A model generated the notes under the pieces. That model was not told the DNA's origin. It saw only the letters and a program-made list of their open reading frames with translations, and made no database searches. Below, in pieces: positions 53,162-61,874 of a stretch of DNA of 64,000 nucleotides; positions within the stretch are counted from its first letter, which is position 1; the number at the start of each line of letters is the position of its first letter. The DNA is taken from the NCBI GenBank assembly GCA_017592665.1, contig JAGFNW010000002.1, forward strand, positions 434,001-498,000, in the 5' to 3' direction. The DNA is from Streptosporangiaceae bacterium NEAU-GS5 (GTDB lineage: Bacteria; Actinomycetota; Actinomycetes; Streptosporangiales; Streptosporangiaceae). Position numbers and translations under genes: made by a program.

Positions 53162-53177
53162 TTTAGCCAGCGCTAAA
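53162..53177. promoter_or_regulatory. Candidate ArsR operator
   Basis: TTTAGC-CAGC-GCTAAA is a perfect 6-bp inverted repeat with a 4-bp spacer. It overlaps the -10 box of the ArsR gene and lies 40 nt before the divergent MFS gene, so binding would silence the regulator and could control the transporter. Confidence 0.55.
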
Positions 53178-53216
53178 TGATTCGCCCACCGGACAGGCAT
53201 GTCCAAGCCTTGACTC

Positions 53217-54428
53217 GTGACCAGCGCGACCGTGAGCCGGCCAGGATTCCTGCGAGCCAAAGTCGGGGGCCTCCCCCGCGCCTTCTGGGTGTTGTTCTCC
53301 GGCACTCTGGTCAACCGGCTGGGCACCATGGTCGAGCCGTTCATCGGCGTCTATCTCACCCAGGCGCGCGGCATGTCGATCGGCGCGGCCGGCCTCGTGA
53401 TGACCGTCTTCGGCGTCGGTTCGCTGGCCTCCCAGCCGGTCGCGGGCTGGCTGGCCGACCACTTCGGCCGCCGGGTCACGCTCACGGGCGGCATGCTCGC
53501 CACCTCCGTCACCATGCTGTTCCTCGGCTACAGCACGAGCCTGCCGGCCATCGTGGCCGGGATGCTGATCCTCGGGGTCGTCGTGGACGCCTACCGGCCG
53601 GCCTCCCAGGCCCTGGTGGCCGACCTGGTCGGGCCGGCCGATCGGGCCAGGGCGTACGGGCTGCTGTTCTGGGCCATCAACCTGGGCTTCGCGATCGCGA
53701 TGGTGGCGGGCGGGTGGATGGCCCAGTCCGGCTTCACGGTGCTGTTCTGGGTCGACGCGGTGACCTGCGCGATCTTCGGGCTGCTGGTGTGGCGGGCCGT
53801 GCCGGAGACCCGGCCGGCGAAGACGGCGGCCGAGAGCGGCGGCTTCCGCGAGGTGCTGCGCGACCGGGTGATGGTCGCGTTCGCCCTGGCCAACCTGGTC
53901 TTCAGCTTCGTCTACCTGCAGGCCTACACGGTGCTGCCGCTCGCGGTCACCGGGCGCGGCCTGCCCGCCAGCGCGTACGGCTGGGCCATGGCGGTCAACG
54001 GACTGCTGATCGTGGTCGCGCAGCCGCTGACCACCGGATGGCTGGCGCGGCACGACCACACGCGCGTGCTGGCCGCCGGATTCGCGGTGGTCGGGATCGG
54101 TTTCGCGCTGACCACGTTCATGACCACGACGCTCGGCTACGCCATATCGGTGGCCGTGTGGACCTCCGGCGAGGTGATCACCGCGGGCATGCCGGGCGCC
54201 ATCGTGGCCGCCCTTGCGCCGGCGCACCTGCGCGGACGCTACTCCGGCCTCTACGGACTCTCGTGGTCGGCCGCGGCGTTGCTGGCGCCGCTGCTCGGCA
54301 GCCGCCTGCTCGAAGTGAGCGAGGCCGTGCTGTGGCCGGTGTGCGGCGCGCTCGGCCTGCTCGCCGCCGCGGGGCTGCTGGCCATCGGCCCCGCCATCCG
54401 GCGCCAGAGCGCCCTGTCGTCGAGCTAG
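53217..54428 (+). CDS. MFS transporter, 12 helices
   Basis: This 403-residue permease has the MFS motif A region GWLADHFGRRVTLTGG between helices 2 and 3 and 12 predicted helices. MdtH/YajR-like exporters look similar (NRLGTMVEPFIGVYLTQARG). It diverges from the ArsR gene across a shared 64-nt promoter region with an inverted repeat, so it is likely the regulated target. The substrate is unknown; drug or metabolite efflux is the usual role. Confidence 0.87.
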   Translation: MTSATVSRPGFLRAKVGGLPRAFWVLFSGTLVNRLGTMVEPFIGVYLTQARGMSIGAAGLVMTVFGVGSLASQPVAGWLADHFGRRVTLTGGMLATSVTMLFLGYSTSLPAIVAGMLILGVVVDAYRPASQALVADLVGPADRARAYGLLFWAINLGFAIAMVAGGWMAQSGFTVLFWVDAVTCAIFGLLVWRAVPETRPAKTAAESGGFREVLRDRVMVAFALANLVFSFVYLQAYTVLPLAVTGRGLPASAYGWAMAVNGLLIVVAQPLTTGWLARHDHTRVLAAGFAVVGIGFALTTFMTTTLGYAISVAVWTSGEVITAGMPGAIVAALAPAHLRGRYSGLYGLSWSAAALLAPLLGSRLLEVSEAVLWPVCGALGLLAAAGLLAIGPAIRRQSALSSS

Positions 54429-54431
54429 CGC

Positions 54432-54454
54432 CTTATCGTCAATTTGACGACAAG
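54432..54454 (+). promoter_or_regulatory. Candidate NAD-gene operator and -35 box of nadE
   Basis: A near-perfect palindrome has 11-bp arms with one mismatch around a single T, core TCGTC-AATTT-GACGA. It contains the -35 hexamer TTGACG (54444-54449), which lies 18 nt before the -10 TAGGGT (54468-54473). The same TCGTC-N5-GACGA core precedes nadA. A repressor bound here would block RNA polymerase. Confidence 0.65.
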
Positions 54455-54480
54455 AAATCGCGGATCGTAGGGTTGGGAAC

Positions 54481-56232
54481 GTGGCCCAACTGAGAATCGC
54501 CCTTGCCCAGACCAACCCCGTCGTCGGCGACCTCGCCGGAAACGCCGACAAGCTCATCGCCTGGGTCCGCCGCGCGGCCGGGGAAGACGCGCACCTCGTC
54601 GTGTTCACGGAGATGTTCCTCACCGGCTATCCGGTCGAAGACCTCGTGCTGCGCGCGTCGTTCGTGGACGCGTCGATCGCCACGCTGGACGACGTGGCGC
54701 GCCGGCTGGCCGAGGAGGGGCTCGGCGGGCTGCCGGTCGTGGTCGGCTACGTCGACCGCGCCAACCTCGTGCACCGGGTCGGCCAGCCGAAGGGCGCGCC
54801 GCTCGACGCCGCGGCGCTGCTCCACGAGGGCCGGGTCGTGGTCCGTACGGCCAAGCACCACCTGCCCAACTACGGCGTGTTCGACGAATACCGCTATTTC
54901 GTGCGCGGCGATCGGCTGCCGGTCTTCCGGTTGCACGGGGTGGATGTGGCCATCGCCATCTGCGAGGACCTCTGGCAGGACGGCGGGCCCGTGTCGGCGG
55001 CCGGCGAGGCGGGCGCGGGGCTGCTCGTGGTGCCCAACGCCTCGCCGTACGAGCGGAACAAGGACGACGTGCGGCTCGCGCTCTGCGCCGACCGGGCGCG
55101 CGAGGCGGGATGCGCGCTGGTCTACGTCAACCAGGTCGGCGGCCAGGACGAGCTGATCTTCGACGGCGACTCACTGATCGTCGGCCCGGACGGAGAGCTG
55201 ATCGCCCGGGCCGGTCAGTTCACCGAGGAACTGATGATCGCCGACCTCGACCTGCCGGCCGCCACCGCCCCGATCCAGAACGAGACGGTGGACGCCCGCG
55301 ACGGCACGACCATCACGGTCGAACGGTATGCGCTGTCGGAGGAGCCGGTGTCGTACGAGGCGCGGGAGCCCGTCATCACTCCGCGGCTGGACGACCGGGC
55401 GGAGGTCTATCAGGCCCTGGTCCTCGGCGTCCGCGACTATGTCGTGAAGAACGGGTTCGGCTCGGTCATCCTCGGGCTGTCCGGCGGCATCGACTCGGCG
55501 CTGACCGCGACCATCGCGGCCGACGCCATCGGACCGGAGAACGTGCACGTCGTGCTGATGCCGTCGCGCTACTCCTCCGACCATTCGATCAGCGACGCCG
55601 AGGAGCTGGTGCGGCGGCAGGGGCTGAAGGCGCGGACCATCCCGATCGCGGAGATCGTCACCGCGTTCGACAAGGAGGTCGGCCTGCACGGGCTGGCCGC
55701 GGAGAATCTGCAGGCCCGGGTGCGCGGGATGCTGCTGATGTCGCTGTCCAACGAGCACGGCCACCTGGTGCTGACCACCGGCAACAAGAGCGAGCTCGCG
55801 GCCGGTTATTCGACCCTCTACGGCGACTCGGCCGGCGGCTTCGCGCCCATCAAGGACGTGCTGAAGACCCTGGTGTGGGAGCTGGCCCGCTGGCGCAACA
55901 CGGTCGGCCCGGTCATCCCCGAGAACTCCATCGAAAAGGAGCCGAGCGCCGAGCTTCGCCCAGGCCAGCGCGACACCGACTCGCTACCGCCGTACGAGGT
56001 GCTCGACCGCCTGCTGGACGACTACGTCGAAAACGACATGGGCCGCGACGAGCTTGTCGCCGCGGGCCACGACCCTGGACTGGTCACCACGATCATCAGG
56101 CTGGTCGACCGGGCCGAATACAAGCGGCGGCAGTATCCTCCCGGCCCGAAGATCACCCCGAAGAACTTCGGCCGCGACCGCCGCCTCCCCATCACCAACC
56201 GCTGGCGCGAATCCCCACCCCCCACCGCGTGA
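54481..56232 (+). CDS. nadE: Glutamine-dependent NAD+ synthetase
   Basis: NadE converts deamido-NAD to NAD with glutamine as nitrogen donor. The 583-residue protein has an N-terminal nitrilase-like glutaminase domain (Glu in FTEMFLTGYP, Lys in AKHHLPNYGVFDEYRYF, Cys in AIAICEDLWQDGGP) and a C-terminal synthetase with the PP-loop LGLSGGIDSALTATI. GTG 54481 follows TAGGGT by 7 nt with no ribosome site, a leaderless start. It ends in a convergent hairpin against the tetR gene. Confidence 0.96.
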   Translation: MAQLRIALAQTNPVVGDLAGNADKLIAWVRRAAGEDAHLVVFTEMFLTGYPVEDLVLRASFVDASIATLDDVARRLAEEGLGGLPVVVGYVDRANLVHRVGQPKGAPLDAAALLHEGRVVVRTAKHHLPNYGVFDEYRYFVRGDRLPVFRLHGVDVAIAICEDLWQDGGPVSAAGEAGAGLLVVPNASPYERNKDDVRLALCADRAREAGCALVYVNQVGGQDELIFDGDSLIVGPDGELIARAGQFTEELMIADLDLPAATAPIQNETVDARDGTTITVERYALSEEPVSYEAREPVITPRLDDRAEVYQALVLGVRDYVVKNGFGSVILGLSGGIDSALTATIAADAIGPENVHVVLMPSRYSSDHSISDAEELVRRQGLKARTIPIAEIVTAFDKEVGLHGLAAENLQARVRGMLLMSLSNEHGHLVLTTGNKSELAAGYSTLYGDSAGGFAPIKDVLKTLVWELARWRNTVGPVIPENSIEKEPSAELRPGQRDTDSLPPYEVLDRLLDDYVENDMGRDELVAAGHDPGLVTTIIRLVDRAEYKRRQYPPGPKITPKNFGRDRRLPITNRWRESPPPTA

Positions 56233-56265
56233 TCTGGGCGCTGGGAGAATGTGCAAGATCACGCG
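56226..56265. terminator. Hairpin overlapping the convergent nadE and tetR stops
   Basis: CGCGTGATCT (56226-56235) pairs with AGATCACGCG (56256-56265). The nadE stop TGA (56230-56232) and the tetR stop (56259-56261) both lie inside the arms. The right arm belongs to a copy of the 11-mer TGCAAGATCAC (56252-56262) seen also near 32000. Confidence 0.6.
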
Positions 56266-56867
56266 GGGGCGAAGCCGCGGAGGACCTCGTTGACGATGCG
56301 GTCGGGGATGCCCTCCATCTGGCCGGGGTGGTCGAGCCACTTGCCCGCCCAGACCAGGGCGCCGTTGAGGATCGTCATGGCGAGGTCGACGTCGAGGTCG
56401 GGGCGGAGCTCCCCGTTGGCGACGCCGCGCCGCAGGACCGCCAGGACGGCCTCGCGACGCGGCTTGATCGCCAGTTCATAGAAGCGCTCCATCACCCGCG
56501 GGTGCCGGCCGGGGTCGCTGTTCAGGATGTTCATGACACAGCGGCCCCTGCGGTCGGCGGACTCGGTGCTGATCACCCGAAGCCAGGTGATCAGATCCTC
56601 CCGCACCGACCGGCCGGCGAACTGCGGCAGCGGCGCCTTCAGCGAGCTGAGCGCATCGACGACCAGGTCCTCTTTGTTGGACCAACGCCGGTAGATGGTG
56701 GTCTTACCGACACCCGCCCGCGCCGCGATGGCCTCGATGGACAGCTCGGAGACGCTGTTGCCCTCTCCGATCAGGTCGAGGGTCGCCTCGATGATGGCCT
56801 TCTCCGCCTTCTCGCTCCGCGGCCGGCCTGCGGGCCTCGCGGCCCCGGTCGTCGTCTGCGTAGTCAT
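56259..56867 (-). CDS. TetR-family regulator
   Basis: This 202-residue regulator has the N-terminal helix-turn-helix region ELSIEAIAARAGVGKTTIYRRWSNKEDL (TetR pattern) and a variable ligand domain. Its ATG lies 2 nt after the stop of the upstream MFS gene, so the two form an operon, and it probably represses that operon. Candidate binding repeats lie in front of the MFS gene. Confidence 0.92.
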   Translation of the reverse strand: MTTQTTTGAARPAGRPRSEKAEKAIIEATLDLIGEGNSVSELSIEAIAARAGVGKTTIYRRWSNKEDLVVDALSSLKAPLPQFAGRSVREDLITWLRVISTESADRRGRCVMNILNSDPGRHPRVMERFYELAIKPRREAVLAVLRRGVANGELRPDLDVDLAMTILNGALVWAGKWLDHPGQMEGIPDRIVNEVLRGFAPA

Positions 56868-56869
56868 CG

Positions 56870-58429
56870 TCAGCTCACACTACTTGCCGTTTCCTTCTCG
56901 CGCACTGGAACAGTCGACGCCGCGATCTTCCCCGGCATCCAGCGCGCCATCACGAACACCCCGGCGAGGGCGATCAGGCTGGCGATCACCGCCGACCAGT
57001 GCATTCCATTGACGAACGACTCGTCCGCCGCCCGGAGCAGCGCCGTGCCCTGTGCGCCGAGGTGTTCGGCCACGCCCGCGGCGCCCGAGATGGACTCGTT
57101 CGCGATCTGTGCCACCTGCGGCGGGAGGCCGCGCAGCTTGTCCTCCATGCCGTTCTGGTAGACGGCCGACAAGATCGCGCCGAGCGCGGCGATGCCGAGG
57201 GTGCCGCCGACCTGCCGTACGACGTTGCTCATCGAGGAGCCGACGCCGGCCTTCTCCCTGGGCAGCGAGTTCATGATGGCGGTGGTGGCCGGGGGCAGCA
57301 GGTTGGCCATGGCCGCGCCCTGCACGAACCCGAGCAGCAGCAGCACCCACACCGCCGTGTCCACCTGGACGAACGCGTACGCTCCGAGCGCCAGCGCGAC
57401 GATCAGCATCGCGACCGTGCCGACCGCCTTGGCACCGTACTTCTGGACCATCTTGGCGCTCTGCGGCGCGAAGATCAGCTGAGCCGCGGCGAACGGCAGC
57501 ACCAGGGCGCCCGACTGGAGCGGCGTGAAGCCACGCACGATCTGCCAGTAGAACGCCATGAAGAACATCATTCCCATGGCCGCGAAGAAGGTGAGGCCGA
57601 CCGCGGCGATGGCCGTGGAGAAGCCTGCCTTGCGGAAGTTGCGCACGTCGAAGGCCGGGTGCTCGATCCGGCTCTCGTACCAGACGAAGCCGCCGAGGAT
57701 GGCGAGGCCGATCAGCGAGGGGACGATCACCGAGACGTCGGCCACCGTGCCGAGGTCGCTGACCCGCACGATTCCGTAGACCAGGCTGACCAGGCCGAGG
57801 ATCGACAGCAGCACGCCGACCGGGTCGAGCTTGGTGTGGTTGGGGTCCTTGGAGTCCGGCACGATCGTCACGTTGAGCACGATGGCCAGCACCACGATGG
57901 GCACGTTCACCAGGAAGACCGAGCCCCACCAGAAGTGCTCGAGCAGCAGGCCGCCGGTGATGGGGCCGATGGCGACGGCGATGCCGACGCCGGCCGCCCA
58001 GATGCCGATGGCCCGGCCGCGCTCCTGGATCGGGAAGACGTTGGAGATGATGGCGAGGGTGGCCGGCATGATGGCCGCGCCGCCGAGGCCCATCAGGGCG
58101 CGGGCCCCGATCAGCTGCCCCGGATCCTGTGCGTACGCGCTGGCGACCGACGCCAGCCCGAACAGGACCATGCCGAACAGCAGCATCCGCTTACGTCCGA
58201 AGCGGTCGCCGAGGACGCCGAAGGTGAACAGCAGGCCCGCGAAGACCAGGGTGTAGGAGTTCATCGCCCACTCGAGCTGGCTCTGGGATGCGCCCAGGCC
58301 GTGCACCGGGTCGGCGATGGTCTTGATGGCTACGTTGAGGATGGTGTTGTCGAGGACCACGGCGAGCAGGCTGAACACCATTACGCCGAGGATTTGCCAC
58401 CTGCGTGGATGTCCTACGTTTGCGTCCAT
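56870..58429 (-). CDS. MFS drug/H+ antiporter (DHA2, 14 helices)
   Basis: This 519-residue exporter begins MDANVGHPRRWQILGVMVFS. It has LDNTILNVAI (the DHA2 motif D1), motif A GVLGDRFGRKRMLLFG, and IGPITGGLLLEHFWWGSVFLVNVP (motif C region). Fourteen helices are expected. GGGGGATCCCGAA precedes ATG 58429. It heads the operon with tetR. Drug class cannot be predicted. Confidence 0.92.
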   Translation of the reverse strand: MDANVGHPRRWQILGVMVFSLLAVVLDNTILNVAIKTIADPVHGLGASQSQLEWAMNSYTLVFAGLLFTFGVLGDRFGRKRMLLFGMVLFGLASVASAYAQDPGQLIGARALMGLGGAAIMPATLAIISNVFPIQERGRAIGIWAAGVGIAVAIGPITGGLLLEHFWWGSVFLVNVPIVVLAIVLNVTIVPDSKDPNHTKLDPVGVLLSILGLVSLVYGIVRVSDLGTVADVSVIVPSLIGLAILGGFVWYESRIEHPAFDVRNFRKAGFSTAIAAVGLTFFAAMGMMFFMAFYWQIVRGFTPLQSGALVLPFAAAQLIFAPQSAKMVQKYGAKAVGTVAMLIVALALGAYAFVQVDTAVWVLLLLGFVQGAAMANLLPPATTAIMNSLPREKAGVGSSMSNVVRQVGGTLGIAALGAILSAVYQNGMEDKLRGLPPQVAQIANESISGAAGVAEHLGAQGTALLRAADESFVNGMHWSAVIASLIALAGVFVMARWMPGKIAASTVPVREKETASSVS

Positions 58430-58464
58430 TTCGGGATCCCCCAGGGAATTACGATACGACCAAG

Positions 58465-58509
58465 TTTCGCAACGCAACCGTAGCGCATGTCATTCCGATA
58501 CGCAACGGT
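58465..58509. promoter_or_regulatory. Candidate TetR-binding direct repeats
   Basis: Two 17-bp sites, 58465-58481 and 58493-58509, share 13 positions (read on the minus strand as ACnGTTGCGTnnCGnAA) and are 28 bp apart start to start. The second includes the inverted repeat AACGG-TT-CCGTT that extends to about 58515. They precede the MFS-tetR operon and overlap its likely promoter. Confidence 0.4.
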
Positions 58510-58534
58510 TCCGTTTCATAAACCTTCTCCCTGC

Positions 58535-59722
58535 TCAGGCTTGGCTCAACGCCAGGGCGCGCGCCCTGCTGCTCCTGGCCAGCGTCATCGCGGCGAGGAC
58601 CGCGAGCAGGCCGATCACGCCGCAGGAGGCGAACGCCCAGCTCGGCCCGGCGTTGTCGACGATGGCGCCGGCCACCGGCGCGGCCACGGCGATTCCGACG
58701 GTCAGCGCCGTACCGTGGAGGCCCATGGCCTCGCCGCGCACGGCGGCCGGGACCACCTTGTTGATGGCGTCGACGATGGACGACATGGCCGGCGCGCACA
58801 GCACGCCGGAGGGGATCAGCGCCAGGCACAGCCACCACCAGCCGCCGCCGACCAGGCCCACCGGCACCGTCAGCGCGCACAGCCCGCCGATCAGCAGCAG
58901 CGGGGACGTGCCGCGCGACAGCGCGCCGTAGACGAACCCGCCGAACATCGAGTAGCCACACCACAGGCCGATGACCAGGCCGCTCCAGGCAGTGTCGCCG
59001 CTCGACCTGAGCGTGGCCACGATGGCCAGCTCGGTGGCGGTCAGCACGAACGTGAGCGCGGCCACCCCGCCGAACAAGGCCACCAGCCCGCCGCGCAGCC
59101 ACGCGCGCCGCGCCACGGGCTCGGCGCCCGCCTCCTCGTCGTGGGATCGGGTCGGCGGATTCAGCGAGAAGATCGCCACGCCCGCGCCGACCAGCGCCAC
59201 GCCGAGGCCGGTCATCGTGGCGAGGCTGCCGAACATGGTCACGGCCGCGACCGCGAGGGCCGGGCCGATCATGTAGGACACCTCGGTCAGCATCGAATCC
59301 ATGACGAACGCGGTGCGGGTGCTCTCCGGAGGGATCATCGCGCCCAGGCACTGCCGCACGGCCCCCCAGACGGGCATGCAGAACAGCCCGCAGATGAAGG
59401 CCGACACCAGCAGCGCCCCATAGGGCAGCCACGGCGCCAGCGTCCAGAACACCAATTGGACGATCGTGGTGACCGCCATCACGGGCCGCAGCCCGCGGCG
59501 GTCGACGAACCGCCCGATCACGGGCGAGCCGACCGCGACGCCGATCGTGTTGGCCGCGCCGACCAGCCCCGCCTGGGCGAACCCGAGGTGCAGGCCGTTG
59601 ACCACGTGCAGGGTCAGCGCGATCCCGGTCGCGGTCATCGGGATCCGCGCCACCACCGCCACCATGAACAACATGCGCACGCCCGGCAGCGCGAGCACGC
59701 GCCGGTAAGGATCAATAGCCAT
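58535..59722 (-). CDS. MFS transporter, 12 helices
   Basis: This 395-residue permease starts MAIDPYRRVLALPGVRMLF. It has a degenerate motif A region (IGRFVDRRGLRPVMAVTT) and 12 hydrophobic segments with a hydrophilic loop in the middle (NPPTRSHDEEAGAEPVARR). Proteins of this form are common in Streptosporangiales and Streptomyces with no known substrate. It diverges from the structured element and panB. Confidence 0.87.
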   Translation of the reverse strand: MAIDPYRRVLALPGVRMLFMVAVVARIPMTATGIALTLHVVNGLHLGFAQAGLVGAANTIGVAVGSPVIGRFVDRRGLRPVMAVTTIVQLVFWTLAPWLPYGALLVSAFICGLFCMPVWGAVRQCLGAMIPPESTRTAFVMDSMLTEVSYMIGPALAVAAVTMFGSLATMTGLGVALVGAGVAIFSLNPPTRSHDEEAGAEPVARRAWLRGGLVALFGGVAALTFVLTATELAIVATLRSSGDTAWSGLVIGLWCGYSMFGGFVYGALSRGTSPLLLIGGLCALTVPVGLVGGGWWWLCLALIPSGVLCAPAMSSIVDAINKVVPAAVRGEAMGLHGTALTVGIAVAAPVAGAIVDNAGPSWAFASCGVIGLLAVLAAMTLARSSRARALALSQA

Positions 59723-59785
59723 GGTCGTTACTTACCTCCGCACAGCATTGTGCCGTGCGCCACCGACATTTCCGTACTGGATTAC

Positions 59786-59945
59786 GAGGCCGCGTGGACA
59801 GGCCGCGCGTAGCGAGCGGCGGTCAGGTGCGTGCATCGCAAGGCCGAGGAGGGAGTCAGCCTGGTGTTGGCTGGCGACCGACGAGAACGCGGCGAGGCGC
59901 GTGCCTGGGCGACGCGCAGTAGCGCATGCCTGTCCACGCGGCCTC
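59786..59945. ncRNA. Candidate structured RNA (or palindromic element) upstream of panB
   Basis: A perfect 18-bp stem pairs 59786-59803 with 59928-59945. Inside lie CGGTC (59820-59824) pairing with GACCG (59876-59880), enclosing hairpins TGCG/CGCA (59828-59831 with 59837-59840) and CAGCC/GGCTG (59857-59861 with 59869-59873). A further hairpin is GCGCGT/ACGCGC (59897-59902 with 59912-59917). This nested layout occupies most of the 319-bp gap (59723-60041), where I see no convincing gene. It could be a small RNA, a cis-acting leader of panB or a non-autonomous repeat. Strand is unknown. Confidence 0.45.
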
Positions 59946-60041
59946 GGGGCAGTCGACTGGGGTGTTGAACATTCGGGCCGTCATGCAATGATCGGTCTGT
60001 CCGGGGACGCCAGAGGGGCGCCACGAGACCAGGAGGTAGCC

Positions 60042-60878
60042 ATGTCCTCTTCTACCGCCACGCTGTACGGGGGCACCCAGGCCGGACGCCGGGTGACCGT
60101 CCGCGACATCGCGGCAGCCAAGGGCCGCCACGAGAAGTGGCCCATGGTCACCGCGTACGACGCGATGACCGCGAGGGTCTTCGACGAGGCCGGCATCCCG
60201 GTGATGCTGGTGGGCGACTCGGCCGCGATGGTCGTATACGGCTACGACTCGACGCTGCCGGTCACCGTCGACGATCTCATCCCGCTCACCGCCGCCGTGG
60301 TGCGCGGCTCGTCCCGCGCCATGGTCGTGGCCGACCTGCCGTTCGGCTCCTACCAGGCCTCGCCCGAGCAGGCACTGGCGGCGGCCGCGAGGTTCATGAA
60401 GGAAGCGGGCGCGCACGCGGTCAAGCTCGAGGGCGGCCGCCGGGTGCTGCCACAGGTCGAGACCCTGGTCTCGGCCGGCATCCCGGTCATGGGCCACCTG
60501 GGGCTGACCCCGCAGTCGGTCAACGCCTTCGGCGGCTATCGCGTGCAGGGCCGCGGCCAGTCGGGCGACGAGCTCATGACCGACGCCAAGTCGCTGGAGC
60601 ACGCCGGCGCGTTCGCGGTCGTGCTCGAATGCGTGCCCGAGGATCTCGCCCGCCGGGTCACGGCGCAGCTGTCGATCCCCACGATCGGCATCGGCGCCGG
60701 TCCGTCGACCGACGCGCAGGTGCTGGTCTGGCAGGACCTCATGGGGCTCACCCAGCACCCGGCCAAGTTCGTGAAGAAGTACGCCGACCTGCACGACTAC
60801 ATGGGCACCGCGGTCCGCGCGTTCGCCGACGAGGTCGTCGCGGGCAGCTTCCCCACCTCCGAGCACAGCTACCACTGA
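60042..60878 (+). CDS. panB: 3-methyl-2-oxobutanoate hydroxymethyltransferase
   Basis: PanB makes ketopantoate from alpha-ketoisovalerate and methylene-tetrahydrofolate, the first step to pantothenate and coenzyme A. The 278-residue protein has MVTAYDAMTARVFDEAG, MLVGDSAAMVVYGYDSTLPV, GGYRVQGRG and IGIGAGPSTDAQVLVW. GGAGG lies 5-6 nt before ATG 60042. It follows the glnE-glnA2-nadE region as Rv2225 does in M. tuberculosis. No panC or panD is adjacent. Confidence 0.96.
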   Translation: MSSSTATLYGGTQAGRRVTVRDIAAAKGRHEKWPMVTAYDAMTARVFDEAGIPVMLVGDSAAMVVYGYDSTLPVTVDDLIPLTAAVVRGSSRAMVVADLPFGSYQASPEQALAAAARFMKEAGAHAVKLEGGRRVLPQVETLVSAGIPVMGHLGLTPQSVNAFGGYRVQGRGQSGDELMTDAKSLEHAGAFAVVLECVPEDLARRVTAQLSIPTIGIGAGPSTDAQVLVWQDLMGLTQHPAKFVKKYADLHDYMGTAVRAFADEVVAGSFPTSEHSYH

Positions 60879-60919
60879 TCATCGCCGGTATGTGAGGCGT
60901 CCCCCCGCCGGCGGCCGGG

Positions 60920-61831
60920 TCAGCCGTCGGCGAGGGTGGCGGGGTCGGTGTTGGCGCCGCAGACGATCACGACGACCCGCTCGCCGGGCGACGGCACGTA
61001 GGCCCCCGACCGCAGGGCGGCCAGCGCCGCGGCGCCGGCGTATTCGGTCGCGATCCGGTAGTCGCGCCACATGGCGCGCCTGGCCTCGATGATCGCGTCG
61101 TCGGTGATCAGGACGCTCTCGACCTTTCCCGCCACGGTCTGGTAGGCCACCTCGCCGAGGATGCTGGCCCCGAGGGCGTCGGCGCCCACCCCGCTGACCT
61201 CGACCCGGACGGGCCGGCCGGCGGCCAGCGCCGCGTTGAGGGTGGGGATCCGCGCCGGCTCGACGGCGACCACGCGCGCCCGGCCGTCCAAGGCGGCCGT
61301 GACCCCGGCGACCAGGCCGCCTCCGCCGACCGCGACCAGCACGGTGTCGGCCTCCGGCAGCTCGAGGGCGATCGTGCCCTGACCGGCCGCGACCTCCGGC
61401 TGGTCGTAGGCGTGGATTTCGAGGGCGCCCGTGTCGGCGGCCCGCTTCTGCGCGGCCTCCAGCGCCTCGGCGTAGATCGACCCGGTAATGACCACGTCGG
61501 CGCCGAACGCGCGCAGGCCGGCGATCTTCACGGGCGCGGCGACCTCCGGCACGAAGATCTCGGCCCGTACGCCCAGGGTCCGGGCCGCGTACGCGACCGC
61601 GAGGCCGTGGTTCCCGCCGCTGGCCGCGATCACCCCCGCGGCGGGAAGCGGCGCCGACGCGAGGATCCGGTTGAACGCGCCACGCACCTTGAACGAGCCC
61701 CCGTGCTGCAGCCCTTCGAGCTTGAACAACAGGCCCGGCTCGACCTCCACCACCGGCGTCCTCCGGATATATCCGGAAATCCGGTCAGCCGCGAGTTCGA
61801 CCGCGTTACGCGTGATACCGGTGATATGCAC
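60920..61831 (-). CDS. PLP-dependent threonine/serine dehydratase-like enzyme
   Basis: This 303-residue fold-type II PLP enzyme has the lysine motif LQHGGSFKVRGAFNR, the phosphate-binding VAVGGGGLVAGV and the ASGGNHGLAVAYA segment. There is no ACT regulatory domain, so it is a short biodegradative or serine-racemase-like form. The GTG start at 61831 has GGAGG upstream; an opening from 61897 would overlap the divergent expansin-like gene. Exact substrate (Thr or Ser) is unresolved. Confidence 0.87.
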   Translation of the reverse strand: MHITGITRNAVELAADRISGYIRRTPVVEVEPGLLFKLEGLQHGGSFKVRGAFNRILASAPLPAAGVIAASGGNHGLAVAYAARTLGVRAEIFVPEVAAPVKIAGLRAFGADVVITGSIYAEALEAAQKRAADTGALEIHAYDQPEVAAGQGTIALELPEADTVLVAVGGGGLVAGVTAALDGRARVVAVEPARIPTLNAALAAGRPVRVEVSGVGADALGASILGEVAYQTVAGKVESVLITDDAIIEARRAMWRDYRIATEYAGAAALAALRSGAYVPSPGERVVVIVCGANTDPATLADG

Positions 61832-61874
61832 GATTCCTCCACCCCGCCTCGGATGCACCGCTACGTTCGACCCT

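Noticed and set aside
59782-60024. 80-codon minus-strand frame in the gap before panB
   Set aside because: It lies on the inverted-repeat element with shadow-like composition; no start signal or family pattern.
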